DNA of 64,000 nt from Metaphire vulgaris (GCA_018105865.1 CM030868.1:7778311-7842310), one strand, 5' to 3'; shown: positions 45,684-56,244, counted from the stretch's first letter. Notes: generated from the sequence alone by a model not told the origin. Program-made: numbers and translations.

Positions 45684-45914
45684 AAAGAACACTTCTGAAT
45701 AAAATAAAAGAACTAATTATAGCACAGGAAAAAAGATAGCTATGTGAAGACTATGTCTTGTACATAGTCTATGATTAAGACAGATGTTACCATTTGTTTA
45801 AAAGGCTTTAGTGGGCTTATTTCAGATAGATATAAATCACATACTACTCTTACCTTGGAACATAATTATCAGAACAATTGAAAATGCCATGCAAGTAATT
45901 TGGTCATAATAAGG

Positions 45915-46095
45915 ATTTTTCAAGGACTAAGTTACAAGGATCAGAACAAGGACCGATCTGCAAGGACGAGAATAAGGACAAGGACCGAGCGCCTAAGGAT
46001 GAGGATAAGGACGAGGACTGACTCCCCAAGGACAAGGACTTCAAATTGGTCCTTGATTAAGGAGTCCTTTAAGGACAAGGACCAGGAAAAGGATT
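45915..46095. repeat. GGACAA/GGACGA hexamer-type minisatellite
   Basis: Degenerate AAGGAC(A/G)A units, with one inverted stretch (TTGGTCCTTG at ~46046). It resembles a small foldback arm, but no target duplication was found. Confidence 0.5.
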
Positions 46096-46379
46096 AACAT
46101 CACTGCAACCAATGGGAATGAACCTCCCACCCCTCGCAAATCGAACACTGATTGAGATCATTGCTTGCCTTATTTGACTGTCTTTGCTACTGATATGTGC
46201 GTAGGTCCAGTTAGGTCGTTTCATTCGACATGCAGACAGTGGCGTAGCGCAAGGGGGCAGGGTGCAAAATTTTGGGGCCGAAAAAATATCGGGAAGGCGC
46301 AAAAATTTCAGGGGCGCAAAATAAAAATTCATTGACGGGGTAAATAAAGAAAAACTAATTAAAATATAATAAATAATAC

Positions 46380-46674
46380 CAGTGGCGGTTCCAAAAATTC
46401 TTGGTGGGGGGATGCAAGGAAGGTTTAGGAAGTTGGTGGGGCATGAAATGAAATCCTGAAAAAGGTTGACAAGCAAAAAAGTCATTAATAGTGTTTTGCC
46501 CGACAAATGTACATTACATTTCCTGAAAATGGCTGACAAACAAAAAAAGGTAATCAGCTCTGTTTAGTATACAAAGTATACCCACAGATACCCAGCGTTA
46601 AGCGCTGATGATAAGCCAAAAAAAGTTCGGTGGGGGATGCATCCCCAGTCATCCCCAACGTGGAACCGCCACTG
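46380..46674. mobile_element. hAT-like MITE (CAGTGGCGGTTCC type), nested
   Basis: Ends CAGTGGCGGTTCC and GGAACCGCCACTG. Perfect 8-bp duplication AATAATAC at 46372-46379 and 46675-46682. Related to the 50894-51197 copy (GGGGGATGCATCCCC-type right arm). Confidence 0.9.
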
Positions 46675-46687
46675 AATAATACACGGA

Positions 46688-46843
46688 CAGGGGCGTAGCG
46701 ACGGAGATATATCGGTATATACCCCAACAAAATCAGACAACCTTAAAATTTTTAATGTGTTTTTAAGATTTTAAAAGTTTTTTTTAAAATCTGTACTCAC
46801 AAATCACATTATCCCCCCAATCAAATTCCTGGCTACGCTCCTG
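46688..46843. mobile_element. hAT-like MITE (CAGGGGCGTAGCG type), nested
   Basis: Ends CAGGGGCGTAGCGACGG and CTGGCTACGCTCCTG. Flanks TACACGGA and CCCACGGA match at 6 of 8. Confidence 0.65.
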
Positions 46844-47074
46844 CCCACGGAATAACTACACGAAATATTTTTTTCTCGTCAGACTTCTTCTGAAGTTGAG
46901 GAGTGCATGGAGACCTCTACCAGTTTCGTCCCCGGGCGCCGCCAATCCACGGCTATAAGCCACTGCATACAGAAAGAAATGTTCTGATTCTGAACGAACT
47001 GTCGCCAAAATTTTCGCCACTTTGCAGAGGCGTAGCGAGGGTATCCGGCTCCCGGGGCAAAGTGTACCGTTGGC

Positions 47075-47355
47075 CAGAGCCGTAACTAGGGGGCGGGGGC
47101 AAGTCGCTCCGGGCGCCGACCGAGGGGGGCGCTTTTTGAGTGTGAAAAAAATTTACTGGGTGTGAATAAAAGTAAAAGAAAAACCGTGACGACTGAAAAA
47201 AGGTAATCACCCGAAAAATGGAGTGTTTATTTATCTCTAGAAAAGGAATAAGAAAACTGCGACGACTAAAAAAAGGACATCACCGAAATTTCGAAATTTA
47301 GGGGAGCAAAATGGAAATCTTGACCCGGGCGCCCAGAACCCTAGTTACGGCTCTG
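47075..47355. mobile_element. hAT-like MITE (CAGAGCCGTAACTAGGG type), nested
   Basis: Ends CAGAGCCGTAACTAGGG and CCCTAGTTACGGCTCTG, perfect complements. Perfect 8-bp duplication CCGTTGGC at 47067-47074 and 47356-47363. Confidence 0.93.
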
Positions 47356-47707
47356 CCGTTGGCGTCCCTTAAGACTGCCGACGAGCAAACAAAGTTCGTC
47401 ACATTGTTCTCGTCGCCCCTCAGGTCTTACAGCGCAGTGGCGGCTCCACCGGGGGAAGCAGGGGGCCCGTGCCCCCTATTGAGTGCCTGGCCCCCCAGTG
47501 GCCCCTCAGTTAGGACCCTATACTTAATGCTACATACATTAAACAACAAATGGTTGGCCCTCATGCAGGGACGTCATTTGGGGGGCAGGGAGGCATTTGC
47601 CTCCCCCTGATTTTTAGGAAAAAAAATTTTTCGCCAGCGTTTGTGTTATTTAGTTTTTACATGCCCTATAGGAGTGCTTGATATCGAGTAATCTGAAGTA
47701 ACTAATC

Positions 47708-49255
47708 CAGTGGCGTAACCACGCCCGGGCAATTACGGGCAATGCCCGGGTTACTTTGCTTTCTGCCCGGGTTGAAAAATTTCTGCCCGGGTTGACAAAA
47801 TATAAAAATTATGTCTTTATTATTTGGATTTGCTTACTTTTGCACTGCCATGTACGTCATTGCAATACTATTCTAATAGTCTAAAACTAAAGTATCTGGA
47901 ATACGTGTCTCACAGGTTACAGGTATCAGTTAGAAGTTCAGTAATTACTACAGTCATTTTGTTTGGCAAGTATATGTATCTGCGAGATATATCGAATTTT
48001 AGTTATGGCGGTAATCGCCTGTCCCTATGGACCATTCATTTCCTATGCATCTTCCTCTACCGAAGTGAACGCTATCTACAGCGTAATGTGATAATTGGCG
48101 ATCTGGCGATGGGTGAAGATTTATGAATGCCGACTGATACCAGGGATAGCTGAAGTAGCTTTGACCTGTGCGCTCGAAAGACCCTCGTCGGGTCGGGTGG
48201 GGTCGACCCGCCTTATAGGAGAAAAATTGGCAGCTGCTTTGAGATTTGACCTTTTTGACCTGAGAGGTACTCCGATTTCCCTGTGTATTTGGTCTGAAAC
48301 GGGAAGGTCAGCACTGGGCAACAAGGCATTCCTAAAATTCCTAATTTCCTTTGTATAATATCAGAGCAGGTGGGTCACCGTGGGCGTGCTTTAAGAGTTG
48401 ACGCTTATTACAGTTCGCGCCAAGAGTAAATTTATTGTTTTACTCACAATTTCGAGTATAGTCATATTTTTGAAAGGCATAGTTTCACGGACACAGCGTC
48501 TGGATTGTAAAAGTTGCCTGCATTTGGATTTCTCAAGAATTCTAAAGAGCTGAACATAACTGACTTATGCTTAGAAACATCAGATGACGTATGCCAAACT
48601 CTTCGTCGAGTGCAACTAGTCATCATTGCCAGACACTTGCCAGACAGTTAAAATATCGGCGTCGTTGCGAACTCTACTGTAGAAATGAACAGAATAAACA
48701 GTCTCAGCCTCTGAATAAGAGCCCAGAGGACAGTTCCAGAGAACTAGATAACAGTGTAGCCTAAATTGCACACATACCCATGGATATATTTTGGAGCCAA
48801 GAAATCAGCCAAACGTCGTTTCCAAAGTTACTATAGGCTATTGCAGAATTTCCATGGTTGGCTAATTCTGTTCAGCAGGATGCTGCGTATTGCTTCAATT
48901 GTCGTTACCAGAGCAAAGAAAGCTCACCATTTGGTGAACCTGATCGGCAGCACGCAACGGATCAAAGGTAGGGGTCTATGGATTCACTCTTTAAAAGTCA
49001 TCTTCTGAGCAATTGCGTTGCCTCGTGAAATGGGATCAGTTTAAAATCCTCGAGTTAATGTTAAGAAATATTTTATCGAGTGCCTGTCCATAAATTACGT
49101 AAACAAAAGAGGCAAGGGTTTGAAAAGTGTGACAACTGTTGATAAGGCGGAAAGGGGGTGGATTAAAATTCGCACAAAAAATTGCTTACGTAATTTATGG
49201 ACAGCCCATGGTCAGCTGCCCGGGTTACATCATTTTGACTCTGGTTACGCCACTG
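47708..49255. mobile_element. hAT-like element (CAGTGGCGTAACCA type), innermost, 1.55 kb
   Basis: Ends CAGTGGCGTAACCA and TGGTTACGCCACTG are perfect complements. Perfect 8-bp duplication AACTAATC at 47700-47707 and 49256-49263. Paired GCCCGGGTTA blocks lie just inside. Length suggests a deletion derivative of a transposase gene, but no conserved frame was recognised; frames of 80-100 codons at 47824-48358 and 48766-49008 have no known motif. Confidence 0.88.
49084..49204. mobile_element. MITE with CTGTCCATAAATTACGTAA ends, nested
   Basis: Inverted ends CTGTCCATAAATTACGTAA and TTACGTAATTTATGGACAG. Same terminal family as 62181-62601. Confidence 0.75.
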
Positions 49256-49616
49256 AACTAATCGTAAAAAATGACTGACGAGCAAAAAAAAGGTCGTCAA
49301 CTTTTTCGCAAACTTGTAACTTGTCAGGCTGTGAAATTGTTTTGCCCCCCCTGAAAAACAGTGAAATGACGTCTCTGCCCTCATGATTATAAGTTGCCAC
49401 CCCAACGGCCCCCCACTTGCCAAATGCTAGAGCCGCCACTCTTACAGCGCCCCTCTTCATAAAGTGCTGACAAAAAACGTCGTCGCACACATGTTTCTTC
49501 TTCTTTATCATGCATTTCACTTACCCAAATACCTAATTTTGGCGTCCCCTCACCTCGGCGCCCGGGGGCATATGCTCTCCCTCCTCTGGCCCCCTCGCTA
49601 CGCCCCTGCCATTTTG

Positions 49617-50690
49617 TCACTTTGTGGATTGCGTGCTGGTGAGTTCGTCGTCTTCAGAACGAATCCTGCATAGGATACGTCGAACCGCTTTCTGAAACGG
49701 CTTGTACTTCGTCGCGTAGATGACCGGGTTGACGCAGCAGCTGAAGAACACCATGCAGACGGTGAACGTGTAGAAGTCGCCCGTGTAATCGACGCACGGA
49801 TAGCCGAGGAAGTCCAGCAACAGGTAGAAGACGTTCAGCGTCCAGCAGACGACGAACAGAACGCTGACCAGAAGAAGCGTCTTGATCGTGTTGCTTCTGG
49901 CACGCGCCATCGATTCGTTCCGCTTGAGTTCTCCCTGCGCTGTGCCGCCGCCGTCGTGCGGTGTCGGTTCCACTCGGCGATGCAGCACGACGGCCATCTT
50001 GGAGTAGCAGAAAACCAGGAAGGAAATCGGGATGAAATACTCCAGAAAAACCGTCAGAATTCCGACGCCGTTCTGCGTCCGGGTGTTTGGCCAACGTGAG
50101 AACGGAAGACATTCGCCCTTGGAGCTGATGGTTGCAGTCGTGCAGGTGGCGGCGGCGTTGAACGAGACTCCGATAAGCCAGGGCGCCGCCAGCAGCGTTC
50201 CAACTGCCAACCGGTTGCCACAGAATTGGGTTCTGTATTTTATCGGATGAACAACGGCCAGGAATTTCTCAAAAGTTAGTGTCATAATTCCGAAGGTTGA
50301 CGAAACAAGACAACTCCACAACGGCATTACCGAATACCAGAGGCGACAGACGGCTTCGTCGACCGTATTTCCTGGCACAAAGTTCCTGGAATCTCGGTAA
50401 AACAGAGCGGTGAAAAAGAGGAAAGTAGCCGCCAGAGCATCGATTGCGCTCTGGTTGATGATGAAAACGTTCGTTACCTGTTTCATCATTTCGCTGTTCA
50501 GTCTGATGACGGTTATGACGAATACGTTGGAGACGAAACCAAACAGTGAAATCGAAACGTAAATCGCTTTGACCCTGAACGGCAGCAGCCCGTGGGAGTT
50601 GATTGAAGTTGAATTGAAAGAAGTTGCAGCCGAGTCGAAGAAGTAATCGTGCGCACTTCTGCACTGTAAGTCGGAATCGTTGGAGTTCAT
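49617..50690 (-). CDS. Class A (rhodopsin-like) G protein-coupled receptor, intronless, orphan
   Basis: A 357-residue single-exon frame. Seven hydrophobic segments lie at ~42-64, 74-97, 113-138, 160-180, 209-231, 268-292 and 306-327. Family landmarks are present: Asn55 in helix 1, SAIDALA (Asp84) in helix 2, Cys115 before helix 3, Trp171 in helix 4, Pro221 in helix 5, CW at 282-283, and NPVIY 321-325 in helix 7, followed by a basic helix 8 (KYKPFQKAVRRIL) and Cys341, a possible palmitoylation site. Glycosylation sites NDS (4-6) and NST (26-28) sit in the N terminus. Two departures are notable: the DRY motif is EKF (141-143), with Lys for Arg, and CWxP is CWTL. It looks most like the broad peptide/amine orphan receptors of invertebrates; ligand unknown. 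Its stop codon is directly followed by the target duplication of a hAT-like element. Confidence 0.92.
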   Translation of the reverse strand: MNSNDSDLQCRSAHDYFFDSAATSFNSTSINSHGLLPFRVKAIYVSISLFGFVSNVFVITVIRLNSEMMKQVTNVFIINQSAIDALAATFLFFTALFYRDSRNFVPGNTVDEAVCRLWYSVMPLWSCLVSSTFGIMTLTFEKFLAVVHPIKYRTQFCGNRLAVGTLLAAPWLIGVSFNAAATCTTATISSKGECLPFSRWPNTRTQNGVGILTVFLEYFIPISFLVFCYSKMAVVLHRRVEPTPHDGGGTAQGELKRNESMARARSNTIKTLLLVSVLFVVCWTLNVFYLLLDFLGYPCVDYTGDFYTFTVCMVFFSCCVNPVIYATKYKPFQKAVRRILCRIRSEDDELTSTQSTK

Positions 50691-50885
50691 GATAAGTGCA
50701 GATTTAAACCATCATCGTCTGCAGTTGAGATTTTCTACGCACTTCATCGACCTTTATTCAGTTCTAAAAGTTATCGCATCTCTCTCTAAATAACAGGGAT
50801 TGTTCAAAGAAAACTTCAGATACGCTATTTATGTTGTCAAATGTCGAGAGAAAATTGTCGACGATAATAAAGTAAGGCTTATTAA
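50691..50885. other. GPCR 5' flank
   Basis: About 200 bp upstream of the receptor start, without a recognisable TATA box or repeat. It should hold the 5' UTR or a splice acceptor, but none is convincing. Confidence 0.4.
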
Positions 50886-50893
50886 TTGGCCGC

Positions 50894-51197
50894 CAGTGGC
50901 GGATCCAGAAATTCTTGGTGGGGGATGAAAAAATTTATAGGCAGTTGTTGGGGGTTGCAAAGTGAAGAAGAAAAAACAAAAGAAAATAGAAAAAAGTTAG
51001 TGTTTTCACTGTTTTTCCCACTAAATGTTAATAAACCTTGTAAAAAAAGGCCGACAAGCAAAAACAGAAGACAATTCGCAGTATTTTTCACTATTTTTTT
51101 AAATGACCGAAAAATAGGTTGACAAGCAAAAAAGGTCATCCGGAACCCCGGTGGGGGGATGCATCCCCCAGTCATCAACATGGTGGAACCGCCAATG
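50894..51197. mobile_element. hAT-like MITE (CAGTGGCGGATCC type)
   Basis: Ends CAGTGGCGGATCC and GGAACCGCCAATG. Perfect 8-bp duplication TTGGCCGC at 50886-50893 and 51198-51205. Two copies of the GACAAGCAAAAA motif lie inside (51050, 51120). About 200 bp upstream of the GPCR start. Confidence 0.9.
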
Positions 51198-51428
51198 TTG
51201 GCCGCTTTCGCCTTTATTGTTAAACTGATAGCTGCCTCTATTGCGCTCTAACGTGAGCATTCGTGGTCTCGCGAGATATTGACGCGACACCGAGGAGCTT
51301 GTTCAAACAGATTCCATTATAGGTCTCGACCTATATTAGCATCAATATTGTATTGATATTTATGGCACAAATGCACGAGTGAAATATCCTATTTCGATTC
51401 GAAGGTGCTAACTATAAATGAATTGAGG

Positions 51429-51713
51429 TTCTTCTAAGGTCTTCAAATTCCTTTCCATCTTTAAACTGGAGCGCACTATATATAATGGACCCTGTTATAA
51501 CGAATACTTGGCTATAACGTACCCAGGATTATTTCTAGGATTATCAATTTGGGGGGTGGGGGTGCCGGTAAATGTTTCTAAGGTCTTCAAGTTCCTTTCC
51601 ATCTTTAAATTCGAGCGCACTAAATAACGGACCCTGTTATGACGAATACTTGGCTATAACGTACCCAGGGTTATTTCTAGGATTATCAATTTGGGGTGTG
51701 TCGGTAAATGTTG
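51429..51713. repeat. ~140-bp tandem units 1 and 2
   Basis: Each unit runs TCTAAGGTCTTCAA, CCTTTCCATCTTTAAA, GAGCGCACTA, GGACCCTGTTAT, TTGGCTATAACGTACCC, then the first ~55 bp of a CAGGGTTATTT hAT-like MITE, ending GGTAAATG. The same unit recurs at 55551, 56103, 60091, 60630 and 60764. The unit therefore contains a truncated MITE plus its host target. Confidence 0.85.
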
Positions 51714-52498
51714 AAATTATAATATCTTCATCATCTGAATTAATTATATCTGGAGATTTTAATTTTCATATGGATGTGAAGAATAATCTTTCATCTAATT
51801 TGGATGATATTTTCACTTCCTTTGACCTTCATCAGCATGTTTCCTTTCCTACCCATGATAAGGGGCACCTTCTGAACCTCTTGATCACCAGGTCAAATTC
51901 AACAATTTTATCCAAAATCTCTACCTGTGAAACTTATTTATCAGATCACATTGGTTTGTCTGCTAAGATTACTTTTCCTCATAAATATCCACCTTTATAT
52001 AAAATTGTAAAATTTCGACCATGGTCTAAACTTGATTTAATAGCCTTTAAGACTGCTATTTCTACCTCTGAATTATTTACTAATCCTGCAGAGACTGCTT
52101 CTGAATTTGCAACCCAATTTACCTCAGTTCTTCTTAATATTCTTGATACACTTATTCCTTTTAAAACTAAAAAGGTTGTAACCCGACCACCTCAACCTTG
52201 GTTCAATTCTGACATTGCTGAAGCTAGGCGATGTCGCAGCCAATTGGAACGACGATGGAAGTCTTCTCGCCTACCGAGTGACAGGCAGAAATTTAGGGAC
52301 CAATGCAAAATTGTCCGTAAATTAATTTCTTTAACTAAATCCAATTATTTAACTAATCTTGTCACGCAAAATTCCTCAAATCCTCGTCTACTCTGGAAAT
52401 CTCTAAATAGCATTCTTCATAGGGAAAAGTCAAGTGTCACACCTGGTTCCTTCTCTTTATCATCACTCCCAGATGTCTTCTGCCAATTTTTCTCCAAT
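51714..52498 (+). pseudogene. LINE endonuclease-domain segment, copy 1
   Basis: An open frame of ~260 codons with ELIISGDFNFHMD, LLNLLITRSNS and SDHIGLSAKITFP, the GDFN and SDH motifs of APE-type endonucleases. It lacks the N-terminal catalytic half because the element is 5'-truncated. It ends where the foldback was inserted (…FFSNKIS). Confidence 0.85.
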
Positions 52499-52506
52499 AA
52501 AATATC

Positions 52507-53740
52507 GGGTCGCCTGAAAATGCAGGACTGGAAAATGCAGAACTGGAAAATGACGGACCAAATCGCAGGGGGTGAAAATGCAGGAATGGAAAATGACGGA
52601 CCAAATCGCAGGGGGTGAAAATGCAGGACTGGAAAATGAAGGACCAAATCGCAGGGGTGAAAATGCAGGACTGGAAAATGAAGGACCAAATCGCAAAGGG
52701 GTGAAAATGCAGGACTGGAAAATGAAGGACTGGAAATTGCAGGACTAGAAAATGCAGGACTGGAAAATGACGGACCAAATTATCAAATTGCTAGTACTGA
52801 CAACGAAGACAGTGAGGAAGAGCAGATGCTGCAACCGACTGTACATGATAGCTTGCCTTCGGATAACCTGCAAGCTGAGCCAGTGACAGCCCAGAGTTTG
52901 GATTGTTGTGAGGTCTGTCTATAGTTGCCCCGCGTGCAGGCGTCCTTGTGGGCATGCCATTTTGCAACACTTGCGCAGACACGGTTGCAGAAATGTCAGG
53001 ACATTGTCCGATTTGTCGGACCCCAATTACAATGGTTATGCGTCTTTATAATTAGTAGATCCTTTTCAGACTTTTAGTTTAACTTGCTCGACATTTAATT
53101 TTTGCCTTGTTCATTGTCAACTTCACATTGACAAACACTGTATGTTGATGCTTTACATATTTTTTCAAGGCTTATACTGTTATTAGCTTTACTTGTTGTT
53201 TTTGCCTTTTCATTGCTAACTTCAGATATAAAACCACTTTGTGTCGATGCTTGATTAACGAATGCTTGTTTTTACTAACTTGAGGCAGTCGTTAGTTACA
53301 TTGACCTTCCTTTGCCTGTTACATGTATAAAGTTTTACGGAGTTCAATAATGACAATAAATAAACAGCTTATGTCTTATTTATATTTACATTGATAATGA
53401 TAACACAGTGCATGATAACAGTTTCCTTTTTTATAGATCATTTACCGTATAAAGAAATTAGGAATTACATTTTTCACCCCTGCGATTTGGTCCTTCATTT
53501 TCCAGTCCTGCATTTTCACCCCTTGCGATTTGGTCCTTCATTTTCCAGTCCTGCATTTTCACTCCTGCGATTTGGTCCTTCATTTTCCAGTCCTGCATTT
53601 TCACCCCTGCGATTTGCTCCTTCATTTCCAGTCCTGCATTTTCACCCCTGCGATTTAGTCCGTCATTTTCCAGTCCTGCATTTTCCAGTTATTCAAATTT
53701 TTGGTCCGTCATTTTCCAGTCCTGCATTTTCAGCGCTCCC
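52507..53740. mobile_element. RING-carrying foldback element, copy 1
   Basis: Inserted in the LINE between endonuclease and RT, with an 8-bp duplication AAAATATC (52499-52506 and 53741-53748). Ends GGGTCGCCTGAAAATGCAGG and, from the right, GGGAGCGCTGAAAATGCAGG. The left arm (52515-52775) is built from GAAAATGCAGGACTG (15 bp), often followed by a 13-bp GACCAAATCGCAGGGGG-type block. The right arm (53470-53735) is its inverse. The ~700-bp centre carries a RING-finger gene remnant. Confidence 0.9.
52770..53051 (+). pseudogene. RING-finger gene remnant inside the foldback, copy 1
   Basis: Reads ...ASTDNEDSEEEQMLQ... and SLDCCEVCL, then TAG. In shifted frames it continues PCGHA and FCNTCADTVAEMSG, then HCPICRTPITMVMRLYN and a stop. 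Together these are a C3HC4 RING (CxxC...CGHxxFCxxC...CPIC) like those of IAP or Neuralized E3 ligases. Copy 1 has the stop and shift after CEVC, plus a 2-bp deletion after PCGHA, so it cannot encode the domain as it stands. AATAAA lies at ~53357. Confidence 0.7.
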
Positions 53741-53748
53741 AAAATATC

Positions 53749-55400
53749 TACCATTCGCCTAAAATGTCAGATCATTTCTTCAACTGGTTTCTCTTTTCCA
53801 AAATCCCCACCAACTCCTCTTAATTCCTTTAAACCTACCACCCTTAATGAAGTTCGTCAGATAATCTTTACATCACCAATTAGTCAGTGTACCCTTGATG
53901 TCCTACCAACTCAAATCCTCAGAGATTGTTTTGATGTTTTAGGTCCAATAATAACAAACTTCATAAATCTTTCATTGCTTGAAGGGTGTTTCCCCTCTGC
54001 ATTCGCTCATGCAGTTGTTCACCCACTACTTAAAAAGCCATCTCTCTCCTGACGACTTGTCAAACTATAGACCTATATCTAATCTTAATTTCTTATCGAA
54101 AATTCTTGAAAGGATTGTTGCTAAGCAAATTCATGCTCATTTGTGTTCTAGTCCACATTACCTCCCTTTCCAGTCTGCTTACCGAAAATACCACTCTACC
54201 GAAACGGCTCTGTTGGCAGTCCATGCTCTTATTGTTCGGGCTATTGATGCTGGAAAAGTTACTGCTCTTTTACTTCTTGACCTATCTGCCGCCTTTGATA
54301 CTGTTGATCATTCTATTCTTCTTCATCGTCTTGAACACTGGTTTGGAATCTCTGACATTGCTTTACATTGGTTTTCTTCATATTTACATCCCCGCACTCA
54401 ATCAGTGATAATAAATGAGAATCTCTCAACTCCCACTGATCTGTCTTGTGGTGTCCTCAAGGCTCAGTTCTTGGACCGCTGTTATTTACTCTCTATACAA
54501 CCCCTTTGGGTTCACTTCTTGATGAACATCAAGTGGCGTATCATCTTTATGCTGATGATACTCAAATTCTCATCTCTTTTGATCAATCTTCTTCAAACTC
54601 ATCCCTTAAGACTCTATCCACTGTCTTTACTAATATTCAGTCGTGGATGGATTCAAATAAGCTTCTTTTGAATTCATCAAAAACTGAGTTCTTGCTATTA
54701 GGTACTCCAGCTCAATTGACCAAATTTGAATCTCTGAAAACTGTAGTATTAGGAGATTCCACTGTTGTCCCTAGAAGTACTTCTGCTCGCAACCTTGGTG
54801 TGATATTTGACTCTTCCCTCTCTTTTACTAGTCACATAAATTCAGTCTGCAAAATTTCTCATTATCACACTCCAGGACATCTATCGCTTCAGACATCTCC
54901 TCCTAAGCCTGTTCTTATTCAGTTAGCCAATGCATTGGTATCTAGTCGCCTCGATTATTGCAATTCCCTGCTTTTTGGCATCACAAATTCAAATATGCAG
55001 AAACTCCAGAGAGTACAAAATTCCTTAGTTAGAGTAATATCCAAAACTCCAAGATTTGAACATATAACTCCAGCTAGACAGTCCCTACATTGGCTTCCTA
55101 TCAAATACCGAATTAATTATAAAATTTGTCTTTTGGTATTTAAAACCTTATCATATAATGAACCCTATTACCTTAAGATGCGACTAATCCCTCGACCTAC
55201 TATTCAATCAACTAGGTATTCAGCAGGACTTTCATTTGTTGTTCCTTATTCTCGCACTGTCATTGGCATTAGTTGTTTCTCAGTGTGTGGCCCTAAGCTT
55301 TGGAAATTCATTACCAATATCACTTCGTAAAACTAAAAATTATCATCTTTTTTAGATCTGGTCTTAAAACTTACCTGTTTGACTTGGCTTATCCCTTAGA
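53749..55400 (+). pseudogene. LINE reverse transcriptase, copy 1 (frameshifted)
   Basis: Shows SNYRPISNLNFLSKILERI, DLSAAFDTVDHS and [11 protein letters not shown], but a deletion in the [10 protein letters not shown] motif (54450-54475, reading [10 protein letters not shown]) breaks the frame. Further shifts lie near 54045 and 54870. Confidence 0.9.
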
Positions 55401-55511
55401 TTGCTCCCCGCTGTTCTGACTGATCTTCCGGATTGACCTGGCTCTAATTCTATTTGGATTTGGTGCGCCATCGGCTGATGCCTGGGCATTATGATAGTGG
55501 CGCCATAGAAG

Positions 55512-55550
<39 letters not shown>

Positions 55551-55552
<2 letters not shown>

Positions 55553-56244
55553 ATGTTGCTAAGGTCTTCAAATTCCTTTCCATCTTTAAATTGGAGCGCA
55601 CTATATAACGGACCCTGTCATGGGCGTAAAACCCGGGGGGACGGCGGGGGACGGTCCCCCCGAATAATTAGTTGGCGGGGGACAGAGTATCAATTATCCC
55701 CCCCAATGTTTGGGCTATATGGTAAAAAATTTTTATCCTACCCCATGATGTTGATGCCAGAATTACGCCAAATCCACATTCTCTCATTTCGGATGACCTT
55801 TTTTGCTTGACAGGGTATTTGAAGAGGGAAAAATATAAAAATATCAGGATGACCTTCCTTTTGGCTTGTCAAGACGTATTTCATGGGCAATTTAAAGTCC
55901 CCACCATACTATGCAATATCCCCCCCCCCAAATGGGGGGGATATTTATATTTCTGGGGGGGGGTCAACTTTTAAAAAATTATTCTATCCCCCTCAATGTT
56001 GACGCCAGGTTTACGCCCCTGGACCCTGTTATGACGAATACTTGGCTATAACGTACCCAGGATTATTTCTAGGATTATCAATTTGGGGGGGGGTGTCGGT
56101 AAATGTTTCTAAGGTCTTTAAATTCCTTTCCATCTTTAAATTCGAGCGCACTAAATAACGGACCCTGTTATGACGAATACTTGGCTATAACGTACCCAGG
56201 GTTATTTCTAGGATTATCAATTTGGGGTGTGTCGGTAAATGTTG
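55551..56244. repeat. Tandem units 3 and 4 (unit 3 interrupted by a MITE)
   Basis: Unit 3 starts CTAAGGTCTTCAAATTCC, is interrupted at 55619 by a 403-bp hAT-like element and resumes at 56022. Unit 4 begins at 56103. Together they form the junction between the two ~4.53-kb duplicated segments. Confidence 0.85.
55619..56021. mobile_element. hAT-like MITE (CATGGGCGTAAA type), copy 1
   Basis: Ends CATGGGCGTAAAACC and GGTTTACGCCCCTG. Perfect 8-bp duplication GACCCTGT at 55611-55618 and 56022-56029. GACCTTTTTTGCTTGACAG lies at 55796. The orthologous insertion is at 60159-60547. Confidence 0.9.

Larger units (their letters stand above)
46237..46965. mobile_element. hAT-like element, outer shell of nested cluster 1
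   Basis: Ends CAGTGGCGTAGCGCAAG and GGCTATAAGCCACTG. Flanks CATGCAGA and CATACAGA match at 7 of 8. It contains two further hAT-like elements. Confidence 0.7.
47566..49377. mobile_element. hAT-like element (CAGGGACGTCATTT type), nested
   Basis: Ends CAGGGACGTCATTTGG and AAATGACGTCTCTG. Perfect 8-bp duplication CCCTCATG at 47558-47565 and 49378-49385. Its right part has GACGAGCAAAAAAAGGTCGTC, the shared MITE motif. Confidence 0.9.
47435..49441. mobile_element. hAT-like MITE (CAGTGGCGGCTCC type), split by further insertions
   Basis: Left CAGTGGCGGCTCC, right GAGCCGCCACTC (last base mutated). Duplication TTACAGCG at 47427-47434 and 49442-49449. Without its inserts it would be ~200 bp, like 28933-29120. 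Confidence 0.88.
47025..49608. mobile_element. hAT-like element, outer shell of nested cluster 2
   Basis: Ends CAGAGGCGTAGCGAGGG and CCCTCGCTACGCCCCTG. Flanks CCACTTTG (47017-47024) and CCATTTTG (49609-49616) match at 7 of 8. Four other elements are nested in it. Its right duplication lies directly against the GPCR stop codon at 49617. Confidence 0.85.
51714..55550 (+). mobile_element. CR1/L2-type LINE, copy 1 (5'-truncated, interrupted by a foldback)
   Basis: Bounded by an 8-bp duplication AAATGTTG (51706-51713 and 55551-55558), with (TGAT)n at the 3' end. It contains the C-terminal half of the endonuclease, a foldback insertion at 52507-53740, then a reverse transcriptase with frameshifts. 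The 3' UTR ends GGGCATTATGATAGTGGCGCC plus TGATTGATTG repeats. Confidence 0.9.

Noticed and set aside
45491..45739. 82-codon frame with Thr-His repeats
   Set aside because: The core is the (CA)n microsatellite. There are no conserved flanks.
47824..49008. Host genes or a hAT transposase inside the 47708-49255 element
   Set aside because: Frames of 80-100 codons show no transposase or other motif, and none extends across the element.
49654..50664. Other frames of 72-152 codons over the GPCR
   Set aside because: They are shadows of the receptor frame. Only the 357-codon frame has the seven-helix landmarks.
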